64,000 nt of DNA from Pseudarthrobacter sulfonivorans (GCF_001484605.1 NZ_CP013747.1:4402001-4466000), one strand, 5' to 3'; shown: positions 18,671 to 29,628, counted from the stretch's first letter. Numbers and translations are program-made. Notes: generated by a model from the sequence alone, not told the origin.

Positions 18671-19990
18671 CTAGACCCAGTCAGTCCGGCGCAGCGGCGG
18701 CCCGTCCCCGCCGGCACGCTGGACGAGGATCTGGTTGACGCCCGTGATCCCGGTTTCAAAGCCCAGGGCACTTGAGACCATGTAGAGCCGCCATACCCGC
18801 GCCCGGCCCAGGCTGGTGAGCCGGACGGCTTCGTCCCAGTCCTCTTCGAGCCTGCGCACCCACGCCCGCAGGGTCAGCGCATAGTGCTGGCGCAGGGCCT
18901 CCACGTCCACCACCTCGAACCCGCCGGATTCCAGCGCGCTGACCATCTCGCCCAGGCTGATCATCTCGCCGTCCGGAAAGACATAGCGCGGAATGAACGA
19001 ATCCGGGTCCGGCTTGGTGGGGCCGGCGTTCCAGGAGATGGCGTGGTTGAGCAGCCGGCCGCCGGGACGGAGCAAGCCGTGCAGCGCGTCGACATAGTGG
19101 GGTGTCTGTTCCCGGCCCACATGTTCGGACATGCCGATGGAGCTGATGGCGTCGAACAGCCCGTCGGAGATATCACGGTAATCCTGGACCCGGATGTCGA
19201 TGTTTTCGGTCAGGCCGGCGTCGGCCGCACGTTTGCGCGCCAGCACGGCCTGTTCGGTGGAGAGCGTCACGCCCACCACCGAGACGCCGTAATGCTGCGC
19301 CGCGTGCAACGCGAAGCTGCCCCAGCCGCACCCCACGTCCAGTACCCTCATCCCGGGCTTCAGCCCAAGCTTCCGGCAGACGAGATCCAGCTTGGCCTTC
19401 TGCGCGTCATCCAGTCCGGCCGGAAGGCCGCGGCTGGCAGGGGTGCCGCCGCCGTCGGGTCCATCCGCCCACACAGCGCACGAGTAAACCATCGAGGGTC
19501 CCAGCACGAGGGCGTAAAAGTCGTTGCCGACGTCGTAATGGTGCGAGATGGCCGCGGCGTCGCGCTTCCGCGTGTGGAGCCGGCCCTTCCGCGTGACCTT
19601 GGCCTCCTCCGGCGGCGGAGCAGGGTTGGGGCCCAGCGCGCCCAGCCGGACGGCCGTGCTGACCAGCGTGGCCAGTTCACGCGGAGTCAGGGGTCGGAAG
19701 GGGCCGGGCTCGGAAAACTTGCCCACCGAGCTAAGCGCCGTGAAGGCTGCAAAGATGTCGCCGGGGGCATCGATGTCCCCGGCGACATAGGCGCGGCTGA
19801 GCCCGAGCTGCCCCGGCGACCACAGGATCCGGCGCAGGGCGCGGCGTGACCTGAATTCGAGGACCGGGGCCTCGGGCGGCCCCGCCTGGGACCCGTCCCA
19901 CGCCCGCAGCCTCAGCGGTATCTCCGTCGTCCCCAGGACGATGCCCAGTGCGTTCGCCAGCAGCGACGCTGCCCCTTTTTCTGTTTTCAT
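18671..19990 (-). CDS. Cyclopropane-fatty-acyl-phospholipid synthase family methyltransferase
   Basis: A 439-residue SAM-dependent enzyme of the CFA/mycolic acid cyclopropane synthase family, which adds a methylene or methyl group to unsaturated acyl chains of membrane phospholipids. Visible are the HYDVGNDFYALVLG substrate-side motif, the SAM motif VLDVGCGWGSFALHAA, VTLSTEQ and the SIGMSEHVG segment. ATG 19990 with GCGAGG before it is preferred over TTG 20020, which would add ten residues. It stands alone, convergent with the tRNA terminator. A second family member at 40530 has its own operon, so the two may act on different lipids. Confidence 0.9.
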   Translation of the reverse strand: MKTEKGAASLLANALGIVLGTTEIPLRLRAWDGSQAGPPEAPVLEFRSRRALRRILWSPGQLGLSRAYVAGDIDAPGDIFAAFTALSSVGKFSEPGPFRPLTPRELATLVSTAVRLGALGPNPAPPPEEAKVTRKGRLHTRKRDAAAISHHYDVGNDFYALVLGPSMVYSCAVWADGPDGGGTPASRGLPAGLDDAQKAKLDLVCRKLGLKPGMRVLDVGCGWGSFALHAAQHYGVSVVGVTLSTEQAVLARKRAADAGLTENIDIRVQDYRDISDGLFDAISSIGMSEHVGREQTPHYVDALHGLLRPGGRLLNHAISWNAGPTKPDPDSFIPRYVFPDGEMISLGEMVSALESGGFEVVDVEALRQHYALTLRAWVRRLEEDWDEAVRLTSLGRARVWRLYMVSSALGFETGITGVNQILVQRAGGDGPPLRRTDWV

Positions 19991-20074
19991 GGTCCTCGCC
20001 TTTCGTCCGCCTAGGCCCAACAGTACGACGCCGGCGCGCGCCTGTCAGCGCAGTGGCGCGATTATCATGGGGGA

Positions 20075-20428
20075 GTGAATGAGACGTTGCCACCGTGCCC
20101 CGAATGCTCCAGCGCCTACACCTACGAGATGGGTGCGCTCCTGGTCTGCCCGGAATGCGGCCACGAGTGGTCCGCCCAGGCGGCGGAGGCCACGGCAGAG
20201 CCCGGGCCGAGGGTCATCAAGGATGCAGTGGGCAACATCCTCGCCGACGGCGACACGGTCACGGTGATCAAGGACCTGAAAATCAAGGGCAGCTCCGGTG
20301 TCATCAAGGTAGGCACCAAAGTCCGCGGGATCAGGCTCATGGACGGTGTGGGCGATCACGACATCGACTGCAAGGTGGACGGCGTGGGGCCGATGCAGCT
20401 CAAATCCTCCGTGGTGAAAAAGGTCTAG
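20075..20428 (+). CDS. yjdM: YjdM/PhnA-type zinc-ribbon protein
   Basis: A 117-residue protein of the YjdM (formerly PhnA) family. It has an N-terminal zinc ribbon, CPECSS near residue 8 and CPECGHEW near residue 26, then the conserved [20 protein letters not shown] and [11 protein letters not shown] parts of the C-terminal SH3-like fold. The molecular function is not settled; the phosphonate link is historical. GTG 20075 is preceded by GGGGGA. The next gene starts 18 bases downstream. Confidence 0.9.
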   Translation: MNETLPPCPECSSAYTYEMGALLVCPECGHEWSAQAAEATAEPGPRVIKDAVGNILADGDTVTVIKDLKIKGSSGVIKVGTKVRGIRLMDGVGDHDIDCKVDGVGPMQLKSSVVKKV

Positions 20429-20446
20429 CCGGAACCGGTCAGGGGC

Positions 20447-21526
20447 ATGGACTACGGAACCACCGACGTTGTGGTCATCGGCGCGGGCCAGGCGGGACTC
20501 TCCGCCGCCTACCACCTGCAGCGCCGGGCGCTGGACTACAGGGTCCTCGACGCGGAGGAAGGTCCGGGCGGCGCCTGGCGCCACCGCTGGAAGAGCCTGG
20601 TCATGGCCACGGTCAACGGCATCAGTGACCTTCCCGGCATCGCGAAGCCTGACGTGGATCCCACGGAACCCAGCTCGGAGTTCCTAAGCCGGTACTTCGC
20701 CGGCTACGAGCGGGACCTCGGAATTGAGGTCCTGCGCCCGGTCAAGGTCACCTCGGTCGCAAGGGAAGACGCCGATCCGGCGGGGCGCCTGCGGATCAGC
20801 ACCGACAGCGGCGACTGGTCAGCGAAGGCGGTCATCAACGCAACCGGTACGTGGACCCGGCCGTTCTGGCCCATCTACCCGGGCCGGGCCACGTTCCGGG
20901 GCCGGCAACTGCACGTGGCCGATTACGTCTCCGCCGAGGAGTTCCGCGGCCTGCACGTCATCGTGGTGGGAGGCGGAATTTCCGCCGTCGGGCTGTTGGA
21001 CGAGGTCTCGCAGGTGACCAGCACCAGCTGGTTCACCCGGCGGGAACCGGACTGGCGTGACGCCGCGTTCGACGCCCAGGCCGGCCACAACGCCGTCGCC
21101 CTCGTGGAGGAGCGCGTGCGGCAGGGACTGCCGCCGCAAAGCGTGGTGGCCGTGACCGGCCTCATCTGGACGCCCTCGTTGAGGGCGGCAGCGCAACGGG
21201 GTGCGCTGGACCGTCGCCCCATGTTCACCGCCATAGAGCCCGACGGCGTCCGGCTCGCCGACGGGGGCTTGCTCCGTGCCGACGTCATCCTGTGGGCCAC
21301 CGGATTCCGTGCCGAGCTCGAACATCTGGCGCCGCTGCATCTGCGGGGACCCGGCGGCGGCATCGCCATGGAAGGGACCCAGGTGGCAGCTGAACCGCGC
21401 GTCCATCTGGTGGGGTACGGGCCGTCGTCGTCCACCATCGGCGCCAACAGGGCGGGCCGGGCGGCCGTCTCCGCCATCCTCAAACTGCCCGCGCTTGCAT
21501 CAACCGCATCAACAACCAGTAAATGA
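20447..21526 (+). CDS. FAD/NAD(P)-dependent oxidoreductase (flavin monooxygenase-like)
   Basis: A 359-residue two-dinucleotide-binding-domain flavoprotein. The FAD site VVVIGAGQAGLSAAY is at residues ~9-23, the GGAWRHRW segment follows, the NADPH site VIVVGGGISAVG is near residue 170, and the LWATGFR motif near residue 282 is typical of flavin-containing monooxygenase-like proteins. The substrate cannot be told. It may be cotranscribed with yjdM and with the methyltransferase gene 18 bases downstream. Confidence 0.88.
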   Translation: MDYGTTDVVVIGAGQAGLSAAYHLQRRALDYRVLDAEEGPGGAWRHRWKSLVMATVNGISDLPGIAKPDVDPTEPSSEFLSRYFAGYERDLGIEVLRPVKVTSVAREDADPAGRLRISTDSGDWSAKAVINATGTWTRPFWPIYPGRATFRGRQLHVADYVSAEEFRGLHVIVVGGGISAVGLLDEVSQVTSTSWFTRREPDWRDAAFDAQAGHNAVALVEERVRQGLPPQSVVAVTGLIWTPSLRAAAQRGALDRRPMFTAIEPDGVRLADGGLLRADVILWATGFRAELEHLAPLHLRGPGGGIAMEGTQVAAEPRVHLVGYGPSSSTIGANRAGRAAVSAILKLPALASTASTTSK

Positions 21527-21544
21527 CCAGACGGCAGGAAACCA

Positions 21545-22705
21545 GTGGCACAGAACAATCTTGAGGACATCTTCGGCACGCTCCGGCGCCACCCGGATGT
21601 CGAAGCCCCGAACCTCCAGGCCTGGGACGCCACGGACCGGCTGCTGCTCGAAGCCGCCGCAGGGCGCATGGAACCGGGTACCCGGCTGGCAGTGATCGGC
21701 GACCGCTACGGTGCTCTCACCCTCGGTGCGCTTGGCACTCTGGGGGTCAGCCGGGTCCGTGTGCACGAGGATCTCATCACTGGGGAGCGCGCCCTGCGGA
21801 ACAACGCTGCGGCTCTGGGGCTCGCAGCGGCGGATCCCGGAGCCATTGACGCCACTGGGTTCGAACAATTGCCGCTGGGGGAGGAGCTGCTGTCCGGCGC
21901 GGAGCTGGTGCTGCTTCAACTGCCGCGGACGCTGGCGGAGCTTGAGGAAATCGCAGCCGCCGTGGCGCGTTATGCCGCCCCTGACGTGGTGCTGCTCGCC
22001 GGCGGGCGGATCAAACACATGTCCCTGGGAATGAACGTGGTCCTGGAACGCCACTTCGAGACGGTCCAGCCGCAGCTGGCACGGCAGAAGTCCCGGATCA
22101 TCCTGGCCAGCGGCGCCCGGCAAACTGAGACGCACGAGTGGAGTCCCGCCGTCGAACGCCTTGCCGAGCTGGACCTGGACGTTGCTGCGCACGGTGCCGT
22201 CTTTGCTGGAGCGAAACTGGACATCGGGACCAGGTTCCTCCTGACCTTCCTGCCGGAGATGCCTGAAGCCGGGCACGCCATCGATCTGGGCTGTGGCACC
22301 GGCATCCTCGCCGCCATGTACGCCCGCCAGAACCCGGCGTCAAGGGTCACGGCCACGGACCGGTCCGCCGCCGCCGTCGCGTCCGCCCGGGCCACGGCGC
22401 AGGCCAACGGCCTCGAGGAACGGATTACCGCCCTCCAGGATGACGCCATGAGCACCCTCCCGGCCGGAAGCGCCGACCTGGTCCTGCTGAATCCACCCTT
22501 CCACCTGGGCGCCAGTGTGCATGCCGGAGCGGGCATCAAACTGTTCGAGGCGGCAGCCAGGGTCCTGGCGCCGGGCGGTGAGCTGTGGACGGTGTTCAAC
22601 CGGCACCTGCAGTACCTCCCGGCGCTGGAGCGGCTGGTGGGTCCCACCACTGTGAGGGGCGGCAATCCAAAGTTCACGGTGGCGGTCAGCACCCGGCGGC
22701 CATAG
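21545..22705 (+). CDS. RlmG/RsmC-like class I SAM-dependent methyltransferase
   Basis: A 386-residue protein with the duplicated layout of RlmG/RsmC guanine-N2 rRNA methyltransferases: a degenerate N-terminal Rossmann half and a catalytic C-terminal half. The catalytic half has SAM motif AIDLGCGTGILAAMYA (about residue 240) and the NPPF motif in LVLLNPPFHLG (about residue 317), which is the active-site signature of amino-methylating N-methyltransferases. GTG 21545 follows GGAAACCA. Target specificity (23S G1835 or 16S G1207) is not assignable by eye. Confidence 0.85.
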   Translation: MAQNNLEDIFGTLRRHPDVEAPNLQAWDATDRLLLEAAAGRMEPGTRLAVIGDRYGALTLGALGTLGVSRVRVHEDLITGERALRNNAAALGLAAADPGAIDATGFEQLPLGEELLSGAELVLLQLPRTLAELEEIAAAVARYAAPDVVLLAGGRIKHMSLGMNVVLERHFETVQPQLARQKSRIILASGARQTETHEWSPAVERLAELDLDVAAHGAVFAGAKLDIGTRFLLTFLPEMPEAGHAIDLGCGTGILAAMYARQNPASRVTATDRSAAAVASARATAQANGLEERITALQDDAMSTLPAGSADLVLLNPPFHLGASVHAGAGIKLFEAAARVLAPGGELWTVFNRHLQYLPALERLVGPTTVRGGNPKFTVAVSTRRP

Positions 22706-22832
22706 GCGTGCCAGCACGGCAAGGTGGCGCCTCCGGCCGCGGCGCGGCCCCACCTCCGGCTCTGGGCGTTGATCAGGAGGTAACGTACCATTCAGACATC
22801 ATGAATACGCGGCCGAAAACCTAGGGGAGACC

Positions 22833-24089
22833 GTGCCAGAAATCCGCCAGTCCTCGGCGCCACGGCGCGGGACTAATCTTCCGCGCATGGGGGACTTCAA
22901 CCTCACGGTCATCCTGGATGCCATCCGCCGGTCATCCGGGGGGCTCAGCCGCGTGGAGCTCGCCCAGATTGTGGGCCTCTCGCCGCAGACCATCTCCAAC
23001 ATCTCCCGCCGCCTGCTGGACCAGCACCTGATCGTCGAAGCCGGCAAGGAAGGCAGCGGCCCCGGCAAACCGCGCACCATGCTTCGCCTCAACCCGGGCG
23101 GAATGTATGCCATCGGCGTCCACCTGGACCCCGCCGTCACCACGTTCGTGGTCCTCGATCTTGTGGGCGCCGTTGTACAGCATTCACGGATTAAGACACC
23201 CGGCGGGAATGATCCTGCCGCCGTTATGTCCACCATGGCCACCGAGATCGAGCAGCTCGTTGCCGAGTCCGGCGTGGACACCAGCCGGATCGCCGGCCTG
23301 GGCCTGGCCGCTCCGGGACCCATCGATCTGGACAACGGCACCGTGGTGGACCCGCCGCTGCTGCCGGGCTGGGACCGTGTGGAACTTCGGGACGCCCTGG
23401 CCAAAGCCACCGGCTATTCCGTCCTGGTGGATAAGGACGTCACCAGCGCCGCCGTCGCCGAGACATGGGCCGGCGGGCCCAGCGGCTCGGGCAGTTTCAT
23501 CTTTATGTACATGGGCACCGGTATCGGCTGCGGCATCGTCCTCAACGATGAGGTGGTCCGTGGAACGTCAGGAAACGCCGGCGAGATCGGCCACATCGTG
23601 GTGGACCCCGATGGCCCGGTCTGCGACTGCGGACTGCGCGGCTGCGTGAAGTCCTCAGCCATCCCGCAGGTGCTCGTGGCGGAGGCCGTTGCCGCCGGCA
23701 TCCTGGACGGCTCCGGCAAGCACACCAGCGGAGCCGAAGTGCAGCAAAGCTTCTCCCAGCTGTGCGACCTTGCCGATGCAGGCGACGCCAAGGCCCTGGC
23801 GATCATCGACAAGTCAGCGGTGTTGGTGGCCCGGGCCGTCTCCGTGGTCACCAACACGCTGGATGTGGAGCGGGTTGTGTTCGGCGGGCCCTTCTGGAGC
23901 CGGATCGCCGACCGCTACCTGGAGAAGATCCCGGCGCTCGTGGACACCAACAGTGCGGCCCGCCTGATCCACACCATCGAGGTTGTCGGCACGGGAGTGG
24001 GTGAGGACGTCGGCGCCGTTGGAGCTGCCTGCCTGGTCCTGGAGCATACACTGGCGCCCCGGGCGCAGCGGCTTCTCCTGGAAGTCTGA
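22833..24089 (+). CDS. ROK-family transcriptional regulator
   Basis: A 418-residue regulator with an N-terminal winged helix (residues ~15-80, SRVELAQIVGLSPQTISNIS) and a ROK sugar-kinase-like domain. The ROK zinc site is visible as CDCGLRGC after GEIGHIVVDPDG, and the glucokinase-like GTGIGCGIVL segment is intact. Such proteins usually repress adjacent sugar transport genes and respond to a sugar or sugar phosphate. It lies just upstream of, and in the same direction as, a binding protein and two permeases, so it is the likely local regulator. GTG 22833 follows GGGGAGA. Confidence 0.9.
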   Translation: MPEIRQSSAPRRGTNLPRMGDFNLTVILDAIRRSSGGLSRVELAQIVGLSPQTISNISRRLLDQHLIVEAGKEGSGPGKPRTMLRLNPGGMYAIGVHLDPAVTTFVVLDLVGAVVQHSRIKTPGGNDPAAVMSTMATEIEQLVAESGVDTSRIAGLGLAAPGPIDLDNGTVVDPPLLPGWDRVELRDALAKATGYSVLVDKDVTSAAVAETWAGGPSGSGSFIFMYMGTGIGCGIVLNDEVVRGTSGNAGEIGHIVVDPDGPVCDCGLRGCVKSSAIPQVLVAEAVAAGILDGSGKHTSGAEVQQSFSQLCDLADAGDAKALAIIDKSAVLVARAVSVVTNTLDVERVVFGGPFWSRIADRYLEKIPALVDTNSAARLIHTIEVVGTGVGEDVGAVGAACLVLEHTLAPRAQRLLLEV

Positions 24090-24092
24090 ACC

Positions 24093-24120
24093 GGGGCTCC
24101 TTGCCAGTGGCAGGAGCCCC
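24093..24120 (+). terminator. Stem-loop between ROK gene and sugar transporter
   Basis: GGGGCTCC pairs with GGAGCCCC and an inner TGCC/GGCA extends the stem. No T-run follows. It probably ends or attenuates the regulator transcript before the transporter operon. Confidence 0.55.
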
Positions 24121-24197
24121 ATCTAGCATGTGGATATCGCCGCGGCTGGGGGCCCGCAGACACAGGGGACGGCAGCCATTGACCGAAATGGAGCATC

Positions 24198-25550
24198 ATG
24201 CGTCGTCAGGCCCTTGGAATCACGTCACTCATTGCCGCCGCAGCCTTAGTGCTGACGGCGTGTTCCCCCGCCGCCCCCGAAGCGGAGACCAAGACACTGA
24301 AGGTGGTCTACCAAAAGACCGATTCCTTCACTGCCCTGGACACGCTCTTCCAGGCGGCCAAACAGGAGTTTGAGGCCGCCAACCAGGGCGTCACGGTTGC
24401 CCTGGAGCCCATCCAGGCGAACGACGACGACTACGGCACCAAGCTTGCCCTCGCTCTCCGCTCGCCCTCCACCGCCCCGGACATCTTCTATGAAGACACC
24501 TTCAAGGTGCGTTCCGACGTCGACGCCGGGTACCTCCTGAAGCTGGACAGCCACCTTGAGGGGTGGAAGGACTGGGATACCTTCGATGCTGGCGCTAAGG
24601 CCGCCGGCCTGGGGGACGACGGCGGCACATACGCGGTCCCGCTGGGCACCGACACCCGAGCTATCTGGTACAACAAAAAGGTGCTCGCCGCAGCGGGCGT
24701 CAGCGTCCCGTGGGAGCCCCGCACCTGGCAGGACATCCTGGACACCGCCCGGAAAATCAAGGCCAGTGACGCCTCCGTGGTGCCGTTCAACATGTACGCC
24801 GGCAAGGCCAGCGGCGAAGGCACCGTAATGCAGAGCTTCTACGAACTGCTCTACGGAACGGAATCCGAACTCTACGATGCCGACGCCAAGAAGTGGGTAG
24901 TCGGTGCCCCGGGGTTCACCGACTCGTTGGCGTTCCTCAAGACCCTCTACGACGAAAAACTGGCCGTCTCCCCGGCGGAGGCCCTCGACGCCAATGTGTG
25001 GAAGAAGGTCTTCGGCGAATGGCTGCCGCAGGGCAAGATGGGCGCAACCGTGGAAGGCTCCTACTCGCCGTCGTTCTGGCAGAAGGGCGGCAGCTACGAG
25101 TGGGCCGAGTACGGGCAGGACATGGGCGTCACGGCGTTCCCCACCCAGAACGGCCAGGCACCCGGCGGCGTCAGCATGTCCGGCGGCTGGACCCTGGCGG
25201 TAGGAGCGGAGACCAAAAACCCCGACCTCGCGTTTGAGTTCCTCGCCACGGCACTGAACCAGAAGAACTCCCTGGCCTTCAACATCGCCAGCTCCCAGAT
25301 CGCCGTGCGGGAGGACGTCGCCGCCGACGCCGGCTACCAGGCGGCCAACCCGTTTGTGAAGGACGTATCCGAGCTCGTGGCCGTCACGCACTACCGGCCG
25401 GCCACGGCCGACTACCCGCGGATTTCGGCGGCCGTCCAGGAGGCCACGGAAGCTGTGATCACCGGGGCGAAATCCCCGGAGCAGGCGGCCGCCGACTATG
25501 ACACGGCGGTGAAGGGCATCGTCGGTGAGGCCAAGACCGTCGCCCGGTAG
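24198..25550 (+). CDS. Sugar ABC transporter substrate-binding lipoprotein
   Basis: A 450-residue family 1 solute-binding protein. The signal peptide ends in the lipobox LTAC with Cys22 as lipidation site. The mature part has the carbohydrate-binding fold with ANDDDYGTKLALALRS and a late SGGWTLAVGAETKNPDLAFEF segment common in maltose/oligosaccharide-type binders. It captures the sugar outside the cell and hands it to the two permeases encoded 3 bases downstream. No ATPase gene is present here, so a shared MsiK-type ATPase elsewhere is inferred. Confidence 0.92.
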   Translation: MRRQALGITSLIAAAALVLTACSPAAPEAETKTLKVVYQKTDSFTALDTLFQAAKQEFEAANQGVTVALEPIQANDDDYGTKLALALRSPSTAPDIFYEDTFKVRSDVDAGYLLKLDSHLEGWKDWDTFDAGAKAAGLGDDGGTYAVPLGTDTRAIWYNKKVLAAAGVSVPWEPRTWQDILDTARKIKASDASVVPFNMYAGKASGEGTVMQSFYELLYGTESELYDADAKKWVVGAPGFTDSLAFLKTLYDEKLAVSPAEALDANVWKKVFGEWLPQGKMGATVEGSYSPSFWQKGGSYEWAEYGQDMGVTAFPTQNGQAPGGVSMSGGWTLAVGAETKNPDLAFEFLATALNQKNSLAFNIASSQIAVREDVAADAGYQAANPFVKDVSELVAVTHYRPATADYPRISAAVQEATEAVITGAKSPEQAAADYDTAVKGIVGEAKTVAR

Positions 25551-25553
25551 CCT

Positions 25554-26471
25554 GTGGCGGTTTCCCTAGGGCGTGACCGGTCCGGCCACCGGCGGCGTCG
25601 CCCCGGGCTCCGGCGCCAGGCACGGCTGCTCCCCGTACTCCCGGCTGTGGTTCTGCTGCTCGTGTTTTTGGCCGGCCCCGTGCTCTGGGCGTTCCACGCG
25701 TCATTCACCAACGCAGCCCTGACCGGCCGCAATGCCCGCAGTCCCGGCTGGATCGGGCTCGACAACTACGCCAGGCTCCTGTCCGATCCGGTGCTGCCGC
25801 TCTCGCTTGGCCTGACAGTCCTGTTCGTGGGCGGCTCTGCCATCCTGGGCCAGAACCTGCTCGGGCTCACCCTCGCGGTGCTGATGCGGCGGGCCCGCCG
25901 GACGGTGGCCGCCGCCGTCGGTACTGCGGTGGTGGCTGCGTGGGTGCTGCCCGAGATCGTGGCCGCCTTCGCCGCCTACGCGTATTTCAGCCGCGACGGG
26001 ACGTTGAACCAGATGCTGGGCGGGCTGGGGATAGGGCAGACCGACTGGCTGTATTCGTTCCCGATGGTCGCCATCCTGCTTGCCAACATCTGGCGTGGCA
26101 CGGCGTTCTCCATGCTCGTCTACCGCGCCGCGCTCAATGACATCCCCGGTGAGGTCACGGAGGCCGCGCTGATGGACGGTGCCGGTGGCTGGCAGCGGCT
26201 GGCCTTCATCACCATCCCCATGATCCGCGGCAGCATCGCCACCAACCTCATGCTCATCACCCTGCAGACGCTGGCGGTGTTCACCCTCATCTGGGTGATG
26301 ACAGCGGGCGGTCCCGCCAACGCCAGCACTACGCTGCCGGTGCTGGCGTACCTGGAGGCCTTCAAGTTCGGCGACATCGGCTACGGCACGGCGGTGGCGT
26401 CGGTGCTGATCCTCATTGGCGTGGTGTTCGGTGCCGCCTACGTCCGGCTCCTGCGGGAGGGCAAACCATGA
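25554..26471 (+). CDS. Sugar ABC transporter permease (MalF-like)
   Basis: A 305-residue integral membrane permease with about six helices. The EAA loop that contacts the ATPase is visible as EAALMDGAGGWQRLAFITIP near residue 202. The first helix follows a basic N-terminus. GTG 25554 lies 3 bases after the binding-protein stop and the gene overlaps the second permease by four bases, so the three proteins form one unit. Confidence 0.92.
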   Translation: MAVSLGRDRSGHRRRRPGLRRQARLLPVLPAVVLLLVFLAGPVLWAFHASFTNAALTGRNARSPGWIGLDNYARLLSDPVLPLSLGLTVLFVGGSAILGQNLLGLTLAVLMRRARRTVAAAVGTAVVAAWVLPEIVAAFAAYAYFSRDGTLNQMLGGLGIGQTDWLYSFPMVAILLANIWRGTAFSMLVYRAALNDIPGEVTEAALMDGAGGWQRLAFITIPMIRGSIATNLMLITLQTLAVFTLIWVMTAGGPANASTTLPVLAYLEAFKFGDIGYGTAVASVLILIGVVFGAAYVRLLREGKP

Positions 26472-27352
26472 CGACGACGGCGGGGACCTCCGCGCGGGGG
26501 CAGCTCCGGTCCGGGACGGGCGCAGTTTCCCGCGCCCAGCAGCGTGCCCGGATGCCGGCGGACGTTTCCCTGATCCTGATCGGTGCCTGCTTTGTCCTGC
26601 CGCTGCTCTGGCTGGTGTTTGCGTCCCTGGATGCCTCCGCCGGGCATGAGACAAGGCTCCCCGGTAGGGTCTCCCTGGAAAACTTTGCCGCCATCATGAC
26701 GCAGGGGCTGCTCTTCCAGCCGCTTTGGAACAGCATGGTGTTGTCCGCCGGCACGGCCGCCGTGAACCTCGTGGCAGCAGTCCTGGCTGCCTACCCGCTG
26801 TCCCGCTACCAGTCCAGGTTCAATAAGCCGTTTATGTACACCATCCTGTTTGGAACCTGCCTTCCCATCACGGCCATCATGGTGCCGGTGTACGGGTTGT
26901 TTGTGCAGCTTCAACTGCTGGATTCGATGCCCGCCACGATCTTTTTTATGGCCACCACCACGTTGCCCATGGCCATCTGGATGACGAAGAACTTTATGGA
27001 CGCAGTCCCGGTGTCGTTGGAGGAAGCGGCTTGGGTGGACGGTGCGTCAGGATTAACGGCGCTGCGGACCATCGTCCTGCCCCTGATGCGGCAGGGGCTG
27101 GGCGTGGTGTTCATTTTTGTGTTCATCCAGGCTTGGGGGAACTTCTTCGTCCCGTTCGTCCTGCTCCTGTCCGAAGCCCGACAGCCGGCAGCGGTGTCGA
27201 TCTTCAGCTTCTTCGGACAGCACGGCGCAGTGGCGTACGGCCAGCTGGCCGCTTTCTCCATCCTGTATTCAGTCCCGGTGCTGGCTCTCTATGTCATCGT
27301 GGCCAGGGGCGCCGGCAGCTCCTTCGCGCTCTCGGGTGCAGTGAAGGGCTAG
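26468..27352 (+). CDS. Sugar ABC transporter permease (MalG-like)
   Basis: A 294-residue permease, partner of the preceding one. The EAA loop reads EEAAWVDGASGLTALRTIVL near residue 182, and about six hydrophobic helices are evident. The ATGA overlap with the MalF-like gene points to translational coupling and equal stoichiometry. The gene ends 17 bases before a convergent small gene. Confidence 0.92.
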   Translation: MTTTAGTSARGQLRSGTGAVSRAQQRARMPADVSLILIGACFVLPLLWLVFASLDASAGHETRLPGRVSLENFAAIMTQGLLFQPLWNSMVLSAGTAAVNLVAAVLAAYPLSRYQSRFNKPFMYTILFGTCLPITAIMVPVYGLFVQLQLLDSMPATIFFMATTTLPMAIWMTKNFMDAVPVSLEEAAWVDGASGLTALRTIVLPLMRQGLGVVFIFVFIQAWGNFFVPFVLLLSEARQPAAVSIFSFFGQHGAVAYGQLAAFSILYSVPVLALYVIVARGAGSSFALSGAVKG

Positions 27353-27369
27353 CGGTGCCGGCCGGAACC

Positions 27370-27573
27370 TCAGTCGATGTCCTCGACCACCACGCCGAAG
27401 GGGATGCTGTCATCGAGGTGGGCCTGGTGGCCGGTGGGACCCGCGTTGTAGGTAACCCGGACACCATGGGATTTGTCGGCAGCGGACTGCTGCAGGACAG
27501 GCTTGACGGCAAGGATGAACCGCTCGCTCTTGTCGGCGAGAAACTCTTTGTAACTGGCTGGAAGCTCACTCAT
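27370..27573 (-). CDS. Small conserved-looking protein of unknown function (67 aa)
   Basis: I do not recognise the family. The 67-residue acidic product starts MSELPASYKEFLADKSERF and ends GVVVEDID; it has no signal peptide or membrane helix and reads as a single small folded domain. It is accepted as real because it fills the gap between the convergent permease gene and the divergent MoxR operon and its reading frame has normal high-GC codon bias. Confidence 0.6.
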   Translation of the reverse strand: MSELPASYKEFLADKSERFILAVKPVLQQSAADKSHGVRVTYNAGPTGHQAHLDDSIPFGVVVEDID

Positions 27574-27650
27574 GGCAAAAGGATAGACCTGCAGGGCCGC
27601 GATGGGGAGGGGTCACCATTGCGGCCGGACCGGGAGGTGTCTTGGATAGG

Positions 27651-28736
<1,086 letters not shown>

Positions 28737-28743
28737 GGCAGCG

Positions 28744-29628
28744 GTGACCAGTCTCCTGCAGCGCGTGAAGGCGAAGATGGCCATCTTCGCCCACCGGAAA
28801 GCCCGCGGCATGCTCGACGGCGAATACGGTTCCGTCTTCCGCGGCCGCAGCCTCGACTTTGATGACTTGCGCGCCTATATCCCCGGAGACGATGTCCGCG
28901 ACATCGACTGGAAGGCTACCGCCCGGTTCGGATCGCCTCTCATCAAACGGTATGTCGCCGTACGGCGCCAGACCGTCCTGCTGATTGCCGATACAGGCCG
29001 GGGAATGGCTGCAGAGTCCCGCGACGGCGAAACCAAAAAGGACATCGCCGTGATGGCACTCGGCGTGGTGGGCTACCTGGCGCACCGGCACGGCGACGTA
29101 GTGGGCCTGGTCTGCGGCGACCGCAACGGGACACGCTCCATTCCCGCCAAAGCCGGTGAGCCGCATCTGGAACGGCTCCTGCGCGAGGTTGACTCATCCA
29201 CCTCCCTGGACTCAGGCCCGAGCAGGATCGAGGACCAGCTGGAATACGTGGCCCGCAACGTCAAGGGCCGGTTCCTGCTGTTTGTGGTGTCCGACGAACA
29301 TGCCGCCGGCCCCGACACCGAACAGCTGCTCCGCCGGCTCCGTGCCCAGCATGAGGTCCTTTGGCTCACCATCCGGGACGCTGACTTGGCCGGGGAAGGA
29401 AACACCGGCCAGGACGCCTTCAGCGTGGCAGACTCGTCGATGCTGCCAGCACATCTGGCAGCATCCCCGGCAGTCGCGGCGGCCTATGCCAAGGCAACAG
29501 GGGAACGGGACGCCGCCCGGCACGCCATGCTCCGTCGCGCCGGCATTACCCAAGGCCACGTGACCGGCAGCAGTGCGGTTATGACGGAACTCTTCGCCCT
29601 CCTGGAAAGGCACCGGCGTGCAGGCTGA
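28744..29628 (+). CDS. DUF58 protein (Bat operon)
   Basis: A 294-residue soluble DUF58 protein without the membrane segments of the paralogue at 9573. The signature DDLRAYIPGDDVRDIDWKAT is near residue 42, followed by a VWA-like half with VLLIADTGRGM at the position of a MIDAS loop. GTG 28744 is chosen because it follows the MoxR stop by 7 bases; longer forms would run through moxR. The gene overlaps the next one by 11 bases. In Bat operons this protein and MoxR act together on membrane VWA proteins. Confidence 0.9.
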   Translation: MTSLLQRVKAKMAIFAHRKARGMLDGEYGSVFRGRSLDFDDLRAYIPGDDVRDIDWKATARFGSPLIKRYVAVRRQTVLLIADTGRGMAAESRDGETKKDIAVMALGVVGYLAHRHGDVVGLVCGDRNGTRSIPAKAGEPHLERLLREVDSSTSLDSGPSRIEDQLEYVARNVKGRFLLFVVSDEHAAGPDTEQLLRRLRAQHEVLWLTIRDADLAGEGNTGQDAFSVADSSMLPAHLAASPAVAAAYAKATGERDAARHAMLRRAGITQGHVTGSSAVMTELFALLERHRRAG